Part shown: piece after piece, positions 26,309-34,887 of the stretch | How the letters are laid out: each line of letters begins with the position of its first letter | Numbering within the stretch: the stretch's first letter is position 1 | Assembly (NCBI GenBank): GCA_018376135.1 | Contig: JAHABX010000003.1 | Location: 62,001 to 126,000, forward strand | Source: Clostridiales bacterium | GTDB taxonomy: Bacteria > Bacillota > Clostridia > Lachnospirales > Lachnospiraceae | DNA length: 64,000 nt | Reading direction: 5' to 3' | The notes under the pieces: generated by a model | Database searches by the model: none | What the model saw: only the letters and a program-made list of their open reading frames with translations | Told to the model about the DNA's origin: nothing | Program-made: the position numbers and the translations under genes

Positions 26309-26354
26309 GGTCGATTGTTGTAGACCTCTTTTCTTTAGTCTACAACAATCGACC
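26309..26354. promoter_or_regulatory. paired BlaI-type operators, module 1
   Basis: Two inverted copies of a 17-base element (GGTCGATTGTTGTAGAC and its exact complement) separated by 12 bases. Each copy is itself an imperfect dyad (GGTCGA...TAGACC). One copy lies in the promoter spacer and the other just downstream of -10, as in bla/mec regulons. Confidence 0.7.
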
Positions 26355-26365
26355 CCTATTTGCAA
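26337..26365 (-). promoter_or_regulatory. promoter of BlaR1/BlaI module 1
   Basis: TTGCAA at 26365-26360, 17-base spacer, TAGACT at 26342-26337; operators overlap spacer and -10. Confidence 0.7.
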
Positions 26366-26370
26366 GCGCT

Positions 26371-27849
26371 TTATTCCACGACCTGTAAATAACTGCTGAT
26401 ACAGTACAAAGTCTGCCCATTATATTCCACCCGCGACCAGCCAAGATCCGACACTCCCGTCCTGGCTATCACTTCACCATTGTGGAGCTGAACGATCACC
26501 TCCGACGGAGCCTCCACACTGGGACGGTTCCGAAGGTTCGTCACATCCTTTGCCGTCACGTTTTCCGTCACAGCCGTAAACTTGGTCTTAAAGCCATCGT
26601 CCGGCTCCTCTGCCGGTGGTGTATAACTCAGATCCGTAGTCAGATAGCTGGACACCGCATAAAGTGTCTGTCCGTTATACTCCACCCGCGACCAGCCATT
26701 GTTCCCCTTTCCGGTACGAACCGCCGTATCTCCGTTTCGAAGCTTCTCCACCACATTTTCATCGCTTCCCTGTTCCATGGTACTGCGCAGATTCGTCACA
26801 TCCTTGGAGGTTACCTGTTCATTGACCTCCTCAAAGGTCACACCCACCTCCGGATCTGCCTCCACATGCTGTGCCGCCCCCTCCTGCTGGGCTGAGGTGG
26901 TCTCGCTGTATCCAAAATATGCCACATTCAGGTCCACCGGCTCATCGATTCCGGATACGCTTCCCTTATTGGTATATTGCCACATGGCATATTTGCCCAT
27001 ATAATCAGGATTCTGGATCTCCGGATATGTGACAGACGAATACTGTGCCACCCAGATCCGGTACTTCAGCTCCAGAGTCTCCGTTGTCCAAAGCTGATTG
27101 CCTGCCAGCTCATTCTTCGCCGCATAGAACATGCCGGTATAACCGCCTGCTTCGATATCATCCAGAAATACCTCTGCCAGCTTTGAACGCTCCTCCACCG
27201 TCAGCGAATACTGGCGGCTGGAGGTATTCTGAAAGCCCTCGCAGTTATAGGCAACTGGATACGTCATCGGATATCCTGCCAGAAAATCCTTTACCCATTG
27301 CGCCTCTTCCCTGGCTTCCTCCTCTGTCACCGCTGTTGAAAAGAAATACGCCCCCAGATGAATGCCGTACTTCTGTGCCTCCTGCAGATTATATCTGGCA
27401 CAGGCGTCCTCCCGGATCTGCCCGCTTCCGGCTGTCCGGTAGCCTGTCCGCACCATGACAAAATCAATGCCGGACTGCGCCGCCTCTTCCCAGTTGATAT
27501 TTCCCTGAAACTCGGAAACATCAATGCCAAGGGTAATATCCTCCGTCTCTGTTGCGATCTTCTTGACGGTACTGAGCTGAACCTCGGTCCCGGTCTCTTC
27601 CGGCTCGTAGGAAGCCTGTGGATCCTCCTGAATCTCCTCCGGAAGATCCTCCTTCACTTCCGGTTCTGCGTCAGTCCCGGAAACTTCTGTCTCCTGCACA
27701 GAATCAGCAAGACTGTCTTCCTCCTTATCCTTTACGCCGAACAAAAGAAACATGGCAAGAAGTAAAATCAGTCCGGCAGCCAGCACTGCCGAAAATGCCT
27801 TCAGCAAAATGTATCGTTCCCGCTTTTTCCTTGCACGCTTTCCCGACAT
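26371..27849 (-). CDS. GH25 lysozyme with two C-terminal SH3 repeats
   Basis: 492 residues: basic N-terminus and one membrane helix (about 17-39), an acidic linker, a GH25 domain from about 105 to 300, then two SH3_3-type repeats (about 345-410 and 430-490), each starting DVTNLR and ending WSRVEYNGQTLY..SSYL. GH25 enzymes cut peptidoglycan between MurNAc and GlcNAc. Asp110 (GIDVSEFQG) and Glu204 are present, but the usual D-x-E reads Asn202-Cys-Glu204. The membrane helix should anchor it outside the cell. It follows the CdaR-type regulator by seven bases. Confidence 0.9.
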   Translation of the reverse strand: MSGKRARKKRERYILLKAFSAVLAAGLILLLAMFLLFGVKDKEEDSLADSVQETEVSGTDAEPEVKEDLPEEIQEDPQASYEPEETGTEVQLSTVKKIATETEDITLGIDVSEFQGNINWEEAAQSGIDFVMVRTGYRTAGSGQIREDACARYNLQEAQKYGIHLGAYFFSTAVTEEEAREEAQWVKDFLAGYPMTYPVAYNCEGFQNTSSRQYSLTVEERSKLAEVFLDDIEAGGYTGMFYAAKNELAGNQLWTTETLELKYRIWVAQYSSVTYPEIQNPDYMGKYAMWQYTNKGSVSGIDEPVDLNVAYFGYSETTSAQQEGAAQHVEADPEVGVTFEEVNEQVTSKDVTNLRSTMEQGSDENVVEKLRNGDTAVRTGKGNNGWSRVEYNGQTLYAVSSYLTTDLSYTPPAEEPDDGFKTKFTAVTENVTAKDVTNLRNRPSVEAPSEVIVQLHNGEVIARTGVSDLGWSRVEYNGQTLYCISSYLQVVE

Positions 27850-27856
27850 GAATCTG

Positions 27857-28939
27857 TCACCTCTGTCTTTCCTTTAAGAACTTCATATAATCTGCCACCA
27901 TCATAGCCACCTTGAAGGTCATAGCGTCCTCGAACCGACGGATATCCAGCCCCAATGTCTTCTGAAGCTTCTCCAGACGATAGACCAGTGTATTTCTGTG
28001 TACAAAAAGCTGACGGCTCGTCTCAGACAGATTCAGGCTGTTCTCCATGAACTGGTATACGGTGGTCAGCGTCTCTTCATCCAGGGTCTCCGGATCAAAC
28101 TCTCCGAACACCTCCTTTAAAAACATCTGACAGAGAGGTGTGGGAAGCTGGTAGATCAGCCTGCCGATACCAAGCTCCTCATAGGTGATGACTGTCTTGG
28201 AAGCATAGAAGATCTCTGCCACCTCCAGCGCCATCTTCGCTTCCTTATAAGAACGGGATACCTCCCGCAGAGACCGGGCGATCGTTCCGCAGGCTGTCCG
28301 AACCCTGCACAGAGTCTCTGCACTGACCGTATCTGCCAGTACATGCGCCAGCTCCTGAACCTGTATCTCTCCTTCTCTCTCCTCCAGCCTGTGCACCACT
28401 ACCACACCATGCTCTTCCATTGGAGTGACAAAATCCTCTGTCCGATTGGCGAAGATCCCCTTCAGGATCATCTGAATGTCATATGCTTCACAGCCTGCAG
28501 CCTCCACGAACAGCACTGCCCAGCGGCAGTCCGGACTGATATGCATCTGCCTTGTATAATTAACGATATCAATGGGGAGCAGATTATCCAGCAGAAGGTT
28601 GTGAATAAACTGGCTTCGATCCTCCCGTCCATAACCCATTTCCAGGATCCGCTCCAGCTGACGGACCGCAAGCTGTCCCATTGGGTACGTATCCTTGGAG
28701 CTGCTGCTGACGGACAGGATATATCCCATCTCTCCGTCTCCTACCTTGAACAGATATCGATTTCCCAAAGCCTGCATATCTGCCGGAGAATCACAGAAGG
28801 TCTCAAAAATATCCTCAGAAGGTTCTGTCTCCTCTTCTCCTGCCACGCAGGTACAGTTCCGGTCATAAAGCGCCATGGGCAGACGCATGATATTAGTAAA
28901 ATCCTCCAGGCATTCCTGGAGCAGTCGATTAGAAACCAT
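27857..28939 (-). CDS. CdaR/PucR-family transcriptional regulator
   Basis: 360 residues. The C-terminus carries the PucR-type helix-turn-helix: SLNLSETSRQLFVHRNTLVYRLEKLQKTLGLDIR followed by FEDAMTFKVAMMVADY. The N-terminal region looks GAF-like; the middle resembles the GGDEF-like domain of CdaR. Family members sense sugar diacids or purine-related metabolites. The start is the second ATG, seven bases after GGAGG. It has its own consensus promoter and is co-transcribed with the lysozyme gene, so envelope control is possible but unproven. Confidence 0.88.
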   Translation of the reverse strand: MVSNRLLQECLEDFTNIMRLPMALYDRNCTCVAGEEETEPSEDIFETFCDSPADMQALGNRYLFKVGDGEMGYILSVSSSSKDTYPMGQLAVRQLERILEMGYGREDRSQFIHNLLLDNLLPIDIVNYTRQMHISPDCRWAVLFVEAAGCEAYDIQMILKGIFANRTEDFVTPMEEHGVVVVHRLEEREGEIQVQELAHVLADTVSAETLCRVRTACGTIARSLREVSRSYKEAKMALEVAEIFYASKTVITYEELGIGRLIYQLPTPLCQMFLKEVFGEFDPETLDEETLTTVYQFMENSLNLSETSRQLFVHRNTLVYRLEKLQKTLGLDIRRFEDAMTFKVAMMVADYMKFLKERQR

Positions 28940-28971
28940 GTGCATCCTCCTAATTCTTACATTTGTAATAT

Positions 28972-29000
28972 ATTATAACTTCCATCCTCCGCAATGTCAA
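28972..29000 (-). promoter_or_regulatory. consensus promoter of the CdaR-lysozyme operon
   Basis: TTGACA at 29000-28995, 17-base spacer, TATAAT at 28977-28972: both hexamers perfect. Confidence 0.9.
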
Positions 29001-29006
29001 TGCCGG

Positions 29007-29036
29007 AAAAAAGAGGTGCCGCATCTGCGACACCTC
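29007..29036 (-). terminator. terminator of msmX
   Basis: GAGGTG(C/T)CGCA arms at 29013-29036 with a short loop and six T residues after it on the minus strand. Confidence 0.92.
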
Positions 29037-29047
29037 CTGACTTTCTA

Positions 29048-30160
29048 TTAATTCGTAATGGTAAGCTCTGTCTCTTTGTCAAATACATGAATCTTCTCAA
29101 CATCCAGAGCAAACTTGATCTTATCACCGGTTCTTGCAGTCGTGGTCGGGCTGACTCTTGCAGTCATGTTAGAGCCTTCCAGATCAAAGTACAGATAAAC
29201 CTCTGCACCTAACAGCTCGTATACATTGATCGCAGCTTCAATCACACTGTTGGAATATTTTGCAAGCATCTCCTCTGAATCGTACAGATCCTCAGGACGA
29301 ATACCCATAACTACCGTCTTTCCTGCATATCCGCCGTCAATGAGAGCTTTTGCTTTCTTCTCCGGAAGTACGATGCTGTACGGTCCTACCTTCAGGGTAA
29401 CCTGGCTGCCGTTCACTTCACATACCGCATCCGTAAAGTTCATCTGCGGAGATCCGATAAAGCCTGCAACGAACAGGTTTGCCGGGAAGTTGTACAGGTT
29501 CTGCGGAGAATCGATCTGCTGAACAACACCGTCCTTCATAACTACGATTCTGGTTCCAAGGGTCATAGCCTCGGTCTGGTCATGCGTAACGTAGATGATC
29601 GTGGTACCCAGTCTCTGATGCAGCTTGGAGATCTCTGTTCTCATCTGTACACGGAGCTTTGCATCCAAGTTGGACAGCGGCTCATCCATCAGGAATACCT
29701 TCGGGTTACGAACGATTGCACGACCCATGGCAACACGCTGTCTCTGACCACCGGACAGAGCCTTCGGCTTACGGTCTAACAGCTTCTCCAGATCAAGGAT
29801 TCTTGCAGCCTCACGAACCATGCGGTCGATCTCATCCTTCGGAGTCTTGCGCAGCTTCAGTGCGAATGCCATGTTCTCATATACCGTCATATGCGGATAC
29901 AGAGCGTAGTTCTGGAATACCATTGCGATATCACGGTCCTTCGGCTCAACGTCATTTACCAGACGATCTTCAATACGCAGCTCACCGGAAGTAATATCCT
30001 CCAGACCTGCGATCATACGAAGTGTGGTGGACTTACCGCATCCGGACGGACCTACGAAGATGATGAACTCTTTATCTTCAATCTCCATATTGAAATTCTT
30101 AACTGCTTCAAATCCGTTCGGATATCTTTTACAAATGTTCTTTAATGAAATACTTGCCAT
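29048..30160 (-). CDS. msmX: MsmX/UgpC-type sugar ABC transporter ATPase
   Basis: 370 residues from MASISLKNICKRYPNGFEAVKNFN, set by AAAGGAG. Walker A GPSGCGKST, signature LSGGQRQRVAMGRAIVR, Walker B VFLMDEPLSNLD and H-loop IIYVTHDQTEA are complete. A C-terminal TOBE/OB region (about 240-370) marks the CUT1/MsmX type. In Bacillota one such ATPase often energises several sugar importers. It is a single-gene unit here, and the two nearby permease pairs (21815-22657 and 42497-43372 with partners) lack their own ATPase. Confidence 0.94.
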   Translation of the reverse strand: MASISLKNICKRYPNGFEAVKNFNMEIEDKEFIIFVGPSGCGKSTTLRMIAGLEDITSGELRIEDRLVNDVEPKDRDIAMVFQNYALYPHMTVYENMAFALKLRKTPKDEIDRMVREAARILDLEKLLDRKPKALSGGQRQRVAMGRAIVRNPKVFLMDEPLSNLDAKLRVQMRTEISKLHQRLGTTIIYVTHDQTEAMTLGTRIVVMKDGVVQQIDSPQNLYNFPANLFVAGFIGSPQMNFTDAVCEVNGSQVTLKVGPYSIVLPEKKAKALIDGGYAGKTVVMGIRPEDLYDSEEMLAKYSNSVIEAAINVYELLGAEVYLYFDLEGSNMTARVSPTTTARTGDKIKFALDVEKIHVFDKETELTITN

Positions 30161-30206
30161 GTCAGGCTCCTTTCTGAATACCACGGTTCTTTTTTTATCT
30201 TTTATC

Positions 30207-30235
30207 AGTATACCTGTTTCCTCCCATTCTGACCA
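30207..30235 (-). promoter_or_regulatory. possible promoter of msmX
   Basis: TGGTCA at 30235-30230, 17-base spacer, TATACT at 30212-30207. The remaining divergent spacer up to 30523 also holds a TATAAT at 30443-30448 on the plus strand, a likely -10 for the DUF4317 gene without a clear -35. Confidence 0.45.
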
Positions 30236-30523
30236 TAGATGCTTCCCACAAACATTTTCCCTCTCCTTTGTATATTCGGACAATCCTGCCGGTCCGTTTC
30301 GGCTATTTCACGAAAATACTCCTGCTTTCTGGTTAATCTGCCGAAGAGCTGTTACTGTTCACTCCCTATGGTCGTTCTCAGTAACTTTTCTCACGCTCTT
30401 CTGATTCGCTAAATTTCTGTATTCTTTTTCACTTCCATGTATTATAATGAACTTATACAGCCACCCTCCGTGTACAAGAGGGCAACAGCTGCCTATAAAA
30501 AGCTACAGAAATGGAAATGACCT

Positions 30524-31684
30524 ATGAATAAGAAAGAGACCCTTGAGATCCGAAAGCAGTTCACCAATGAGAACTGTGCCATCACCCGCATCTGCGGCTG
30601 CTATGTGGACGCGGAAAAACAGATACGCACCGAACTAAAGGAAGCCTTCCTGTCCCTGCCTGAGGAAGAGATCTTCAAATATTATGAGATCTTCCGCAAG
30701 ACCCTGTCAGGAACCGTCGGGAAGAATCTCCTGAATATGGAGTTCCCTCTGGCGCAGGAGATGCCTGACGGCACACAGGCATGGCTTCTTAAGCTGCGCG
30801 ACAGCCGTCTGACAGATGATATTCTTCTGCAGGAATTTTATGAAAAGATCATAGCGAGCTATGCCTATGGCGAGAACTATTATATTATCCTTATTCACGC
30901 CGCCTATGATATTCCCCGGAAAGCAGAGGATGGCATGGAGATGTTTGACGCCTCTGATGACACCTATGAGTATCTGCTGTGCAGCATCTGCCCGGTAAAG
31001 CTGTCCAAGGCAGGACTTTGCTACAACGCGGAGAAAAACAGCATCGAGGACCGTATCCGTGACTGGCTGGTGGAAGCACCCGATGCAGGTTTCCTGTTCC
31101 CTGCATTTAATGACCGCAATACCGATCTGCACAGCATGCTCTACTACACCCGGAATCCGGAGGTCCTGCAGCCGGCACTGATGGAAGAATTCTTCGGCTG
31201 TCAGACTCCCCTGTCTGCAAAGGATCAAAAGGAGACTTTCCAGGAGCTCCTGACCGAGACGCTGGGGGATGCCTGTGACTATGAGACCGTCGTGAGCATC
31301 CATGAAAATCTGAATGAACTGATTGAAGAGAAAAAGGACCTGCCGGAGCCGCCCACACTGACCAAACCAGAGGTAAAAAACCTGCTGCTTCAAAGCGGCG
31401 CGCCCGAAGAGACACTGGAACATTTTGAGGAGCATTTTGACAGTACCGCCGGAGCAAAGACGGAATTTCTTGCCACGAACCTGACGAATGCAAAATCCCT
31501 GGAGGTGAAGACACCGGACGTCATCATCAAAGTCAGTCCGGAAAAGGCAGCGCTTCTGGAGACCCGTGTCATTGACGGACGATCCTATCTGATGATCCAG
31601 ATTGATGATCAGGTAGAGGTCAACGGAGTTGCGATCCGTCCGGTGACTGGTGCATCTGCAGCCGAAGAAGGTGAATTGTTATAA
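30524..31684 (+). CDS. DUF4317 family protein
   Basis: 386 residues starting MNKKETLEIRKQFTNENCAITRICGCYVD, the characteristic N-terminus of the DUF4317 family common in Clostridia. No signal peptide or membrane helix is seen; the C-terminus ends in a short stretch of acidic residues. Function is unknown. It is a single-gene unit divergent from msmX with only a weak SD (GGAAATG). A hairpin-like TTTACATA/TATGTAAA repeat lies right after its stop. Confidence 0.9.
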   Translation: MNKKETLEIRKQFTNENCAITRICGCYVDAEKQIRTELKEAFLSLPEEEIFKYYEIFRKTLSGTVGKNLLNMEFPLAQEMPDGTQAWLLKLRDSRLTDDILLQEFYEKIIASYAYGENYYIILIHAAYDIPRKAEDGMEMFDASDDTYEYLLCSICPVKLSKAGLCYNAEKNSIEDRIRDWLVEAPDAGFLFPAFNDRNTDLHSMLYYTRNPEVLQPALMEEFFGCQTPLSAKDQKETFQELLTETLGDACDYETVVSIHENLNELIEEKKDLPEPPTLTKPEVKNLLLQSGAPEETLEHFEEHFDSTAGAKTEFLATNLTNAKSLEVKTPDVIIKVSPEKAALLETRVIDGRSYLMIQIDDQVEVNGVAIRPVTGASAAEEGELL

Positions 31685-31740
31685 TTTTTTACATATGGGA
31701 CACCCTATGTAAAATGATGTACAAATATCACCCCTGAATA

Positions 31741-31783
31741 TTGTTAATTTTTTATCATTCTGATATTGATATTTTTTTAACAA
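31741..31783. promoter_or_regulatory. two Rex-type operators upstream of ldhA
   Basis: TTGTTAA-TTTT-TTATCAT at 31741-31758 and TTGATAT-TTTT-TTAACAA at 31766-31783, each 12 of 14 matches to the Rex consensus TTGTTAA-N4-TTAACAA and each with one perfect half. The second overlaps the -35, so NADH-sensing Rex would block transcription when NADH is low. Confidence 0.75.
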
Positions 31784-31794
31784 TACTGTATACT
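31766..31794 (+). promoter_or_regulatory. promoter of the D-lactate dehydrogenase gene
   Basis: TTGATA at 31766-31771, 17-base spacer, TATACT at 31789-31794. Confidence 0.85.
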
Positions 31795-31849
31795 GTTACT
31801 TGTAAAGAAAACATATAAGTCTGATCCAACCATAAGGAGGCGTTTGAAC

Positions 31850-32839
31850 ATGAGAGTACTTTTCTATGATTCCAAAAATTATGATAAAGATTCTTTTACC
31901 AGAGAGCTTGTAAACTATCCTGAGATTGAAGTGAAGTTCTTAAAGACAGACCTGACTCCCAATACTGCGGAGCTGTCCCACGGCTACGATGCGGTATGTG
32001 CATTCGTAAGCTCCGACATCAGCACCCAGACAGTTGAGATCCTGCATGAAAATGGCGTAAAGCTGATTCTGCTGCGCTGTGCGGGATTTAACAATGTGGA
32101 TATGGAAACTGCCAAAAAATACGGCATTCGTGTGCTGCGTGTACCCGGCTACTCTCCGGAAGCAGTTGCAGAACATGCCATGGCGCTTGCACTTGCAGTG
32201 AACCGCAGACTTCACAAGGCTTATGTGAAAGTACGTGAGAATGACTTCAGCCTTGGCGGGCTGATGGGCTTTAACTTCTACCAGAAGACCGCAGGTATTG
32301 TGGGTACCGGTAAGATCGGTGCTGCCATGGCAAGAATCTGTCACGGCTTTGGTATGAAGGTCATCGCTTATGATGTATTTGAAAATCCATCCCTGAAGGA
32401 CTTTGTCACTTATGTTTCCTTCGATGAGCTGCTGGCTCAGAGTGACCTGATCTCTCTGCACTGCCCGCTCATGGACAATACCTACCATCTCATCAACCGG
32501 GAAACCATCAAGAAGATGAAGGATGGCGTGATCCTGGTCAATACCTCCCGTGGTGCGCTGGTCAAGACCGATGATCTGATCGAAGGTATCCGTGCAAGAA
32601 AGTTCTTCGGTATCGGTCTGGATGTATATGAGGAAGAGACTCCCAACGTATTCGAAGACCGTTCTGATGAGATCCTGGAGCATTCCGTTACTGCAAGGCT
32701 TCTGTCCTTCCCGAACGTAATGATCACCTCTCACCAGGGATTCTTCACTGCAGAAGCCCTTTCTGCCATTGCAAAAACAACGCTGGAGAATGTGAAGATC
32801 TTTGAGCGCGGCGAAGAAACTCCAAACGAAGTAAAATAG
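31850..32839 (+). CDS. ldhA: D-lactate dehydrogenase / 2-hydroxyacid dehydrogenase
   Basis: 329 residues from the ATG after AAGGAGG. LdhA-like features: LLRCAGFNNVD, RVPGYSPEAVAEHAMAL, the NAD motif GTGKIG in AGIVGTGKIGAAMARI, the catalytic Arg in NTSRGALV, Glu in DVYEEE and His in TSHQGFFT. It reduces pyruvate to D-lactate with NADH in fermentation. The paired Rex-type sites at its promoter fit redox control. It is a single-gene unit ending at a strong terminator. Confidence 0.92.
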   Translation: MRVLFYDSKNYDKDSFTRELVNYPEIEVKFLKTDLTPNTAELSHGYDAVCAFVSSDISTQTVEILHENGVKLILLRCAGFNNVDMETAKKYGIRVLRVPGYSPEAVAEHAMALALAVNRRLHKAYVKVRENDFSLGGLMGFNFYQKTAGIVGTGKIGAAMARICHGFGMKVIAYDVFENPSLKDFVTYVSFDELLAQSDLISLHCPLMDNTYHLINRETIKKMKDGVILVNTSRGALVKTDDLIEGIRARKFFGIGLDVYEEETPNVFEDRSDEILEHSVTARLLSFPNVMITSHQGFFTAEALSAIAKTTLENVKIFERGEETPNEVK

Positions 32840-32854
32840 ATCTGTATGTCGCAA

Positions 32855-32902
32855 GGGAGCAGGCTGCCTGATTTTCAGGTACAGCCTGCTCCCTTTTCTT
32901 TT
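32855..32902. terminator. terminator between ldhA and ridA
   Basis: A 12-bp perfect stem GGGAGCAGGCTG/CAGCCTGCTCCC with TTTTCTTTT after it on the plus strand. The hairpin also lies just past the ridA stop on the other strand. Confidence 0.9.
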
Positions 32903-32911
32903 AAAATGAAA

Positions 32912-33280
32912 TTACTTCACTGCAATTGCCTCAACTTCGCACAGTACTCCCTTGGGAAGATCCTTCACTGCCACGCAGCTTCTCGCCGGTTTGGAAATGA
33001 AATATTTGGCGTATGCCTCATTAAATGCCGCAAAATCGCTCATTTCCGCAAGGAAACAGGTTGTCTTTACAACCCTGTCAAATCCGCTGCCTGCCGCCTC
33101 GAGGATCGCGCCTACATTTCTGCAGCTCTGCTCCGCCTGCGCGGTGATACCCTCCGGAATATTGCCCGTTGCCGGATCTACCGGAATCTGTCCTGATGTA
33201 TAGATCATACCATTGACCTCATATCCCTGAGAATACGGACCAATTGCCCCCGGGGCTTTGTCTGTTGCGATTACGTTCAT
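32912..33280 (-). CDS. ridA: RidA-family reactive intermediate deaminase
   Basis: 122 residues, the normal RidA length, starting MNVIATDKAPGAIGPYSQG after GAGGAGG. Motifs: YTSGQIPVDPATG, the Arg in KPARSCVAV that binds the substrate carboxylate, and the catalytic Glu in LCEVEAIA. It hydrolyses 2-aminoacrylate-type enamines made by PLP enzymes, in the cytoplasm. A single-gene unit with its own promoter. Confidence 0.95.
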   Translation of the reverse strand: MNVIATDKAPGAIGPYSQGYEVNGMIYTSGQIPVDPATGNIPEGITAQAEQSCRNVGAILEAAGSGFDRVVKTTCFLAEMSDFAAFNEAYAKYFISKPARSCVAVKDLPKGVLCEVEAIAVK

Positions 33281-33314
33281 ACTAATATCCTCCTCATATT
33301 CGTAAGTTTTCTCC

Positions 33315-33343
33315 ATTTTACTCCCGAAGGGCTGAATGTGCAA
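33315..33343 (-). promoter_or_regulatory. promoter of ridA
   Basis: TTGCAC at 33343-33338, 17-base spacer, TAAAAT at 33320-33315. Confidence 0.75.
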
Positions 33344-33397
33344 GCAGATCCACCGAATTGAGCTGGAACGCATCCTGGCTGCCTCCGGTATCCAACT

Positions 33398-34129
33398 TTA
33401 ACCCGCTGTCACATCCCTTTTTCTCAGCCACAGAATCCCAACGGCAGTGAACATTCCCACAAATACTGCCACACTGATGCCGAAACCCAGCAGATTATCC
33501 ACCATATTCTCTGACCGGTTGGCATTCATCCCCAGCATCATAAGAGAATAGGGGAAAAGCAGTCCATATCCGGCGTTTCCCGCCAGAAGACCCAGGATAC
33601 TGCCCAGAAGCGACAGGGCAATGGGCACAGCAAAGCTTCGGATGAGCATGGAAAGCACCAGCTGAAGCGCAGCGATTGCAAGTCCTCCTGCGCTTCCCCG
33701 CAGAAGCCACAGAAGAATCTGGGCAGGAGGCATTCCTGTAAGTCCCACTGCCTTTCCGGAAATCACGAACAGGATCCACACCCAGAGCTGAAGACCTACG
33801 GTACATACAAAGGCAAGCATAAGCTTCGCCAGGAATACATCCCGCACCGGTACAGGCATGGTCATCAGACTGTTCCAGTTATGATTCAGGTGCTCCACCC
33901 TCCAGATACAGGCACAGTAGAGTGCGATCAGCGGTCCATAAAAAAAGTTAGAATAGAACAGCGACTGCTGGGTCCACAAAGAATACCATTCGGATTTTAA
34001 AAGTCCCAGATTATTCAGATAGTTTCCCGCTCCCATAAGTGCCGGTATCACAGGGATGATCGCAAATACCAGCCACAGATGAGAATGCTTCAGCTTCTTT
34101 TGTTCCATTTTCACACAGATCGACAGCAT
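33398..34129 (-). CDS. lantibiotic-immunity-type ABC permease (LanG/MutG-like)
   Basis: 243 residues with six hydrophobic segments. It starts MLSICVKMEQKKLKHSHLW after AAAGGAG, three bases past the previous gene. Features of the ABC-2 immunity permeases: NNLGLL..WYSLWTQQSLFYSNFFYGPLIALYCACIWRVEH and WNSLMTMPV. With its partner permease and ATPase it should expel or shield against a membrane-targeting peptide. It is the last gene of the three-gene operon. No bacteriocin structural gene is seen nearby, so a resistance role rather than self-immunity is likely. Confidence 0.87.
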   Translation of the reverse strand: MLSICVKMEQKKLKHSHLWLVFAIIPVIPALMGAGNYLNNLGLLKSEWYSLWTQQSLFYSNFFYGPLIALYCACIWRVEHLNHNWNSLMTMPVPVRDVFLAKLMLAFVCTVGLQLWVWILFVISGKAVGLTGMPPAQILLWLLRGSAGGLAIAALQLVLSMLIRSFAVPIALSLLGSILGLLAGNAGYGLLFPYSLMMLGMNANRSENMVDNLLGFGISVAVFVGMFTAVGILWLRKRDVTAG

Positions 34130-34131
34130 CT

Positions 34132-34887
34132 TTATATCTCCTTTCTCAAAAACATATACCTGCACAGCCGGTAGCCTCCCACCAGCACCACCATCAGTAT
34201 GATAACTGCCGGTACGGACATGGATACATTATAAAAGCTCATAATCCGCGTCTCCTCGTCCCATGTATAATTGATAAATCCCAGCAGGGCATAGTATGCC
34301 CACAGGAACAGTACCCGGAGTGGATTCCCCGGAAAGAACCAGGAGAACAGCCCCACAAAGGATCCGAAGATCCCAACCCCAAGGGGAAAAATCTGATTTT
34401 CGCAGAAAAGAGATAAGATCTGCTGAAGCAGAAGGATCACAAGGCTTGGCAGATAGATCTCAACCACCAGGAATACCAGATGTATCGGTTCCAGTGGGCG
34501 GACAAATCCATAGAGCTTTCCGATCAGAAATACCATCCCCACCTGCGCACCCACAAACAATGCCAGATACCACGCACCCATTGCATATTTTATATCGAAC
34601 AGACGCCCCTTTTTCTCCAGGGTGCACAGAAGCTTCAGGGTATCCCCTTTGATCTCCGCATCACACAGCCGGCTGCTCAGCATGGCGATCATGGTGGGCA
34701 GCAGCACGGTGTTGATCAAGGGCATCTGCAAAAACAGCATCCGGTATCCATCCTGTATCTCCGACGGATCCGATTTTCCCAGTCCCCAGGTGCTCCACAG
34801 AAAGATCAGTCCCAAAAATGCCGTGAGAAGAAGTCCCAGATGCCGGTACCGCACCTTTATCCACTCTGTTTTCCACTCTCTTCCCAT
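34132..34887 (-). CDS. lantibiotic-immunity-type ABC permease (LanE-like)
   Basis: 251 residues with six predicted helices. The start MGREWKTEWIKVRYRHLGLLL resembles immunity permeases, in which an amphipathic N-terminus precedes the first helix. A conserved-looking region, DAEIKGDTLKLLCTLEKKGRLFDIKY, precedes the third helix. It overlaps the ATPase stop at one base and is followed three bases later by the second permease: a tight operon. Confidence 0.87.
   Translation of the reverse strand: MGREWKTEWIKVRYRHLGLLLTAFLGLIFLWSTWGLGKSDPSEIQDGYRMLFLQMPLINTVLLPTMIAMLSSRLCDAEIKGDTLKLLCTLEKKGRLFDIKYAMGAWYLALFVGAQVGMVFLIGKLYGFVRPLEPIHLVFLVVEIYLPSLVILLLQQILSLFCENQIFPLGVGIFGSFVGLFSWFFPGNPLRVLFLWAYYALLGFINYTWDEETRIMSFYNVSMSVPAVIILMVVLVGGYRLCRYMFLRKEI

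Noticed and set aside
26309..26354. Perfect 17-bp inverted repeat as a terminator of the lysozyme gene
   Set aside because: It overlaps a TTGCAA-17-TAGACT promoter and mirrors the operator pair of the second BlaI module, so an operator is the better reading; some terminator action cannot be excluded.
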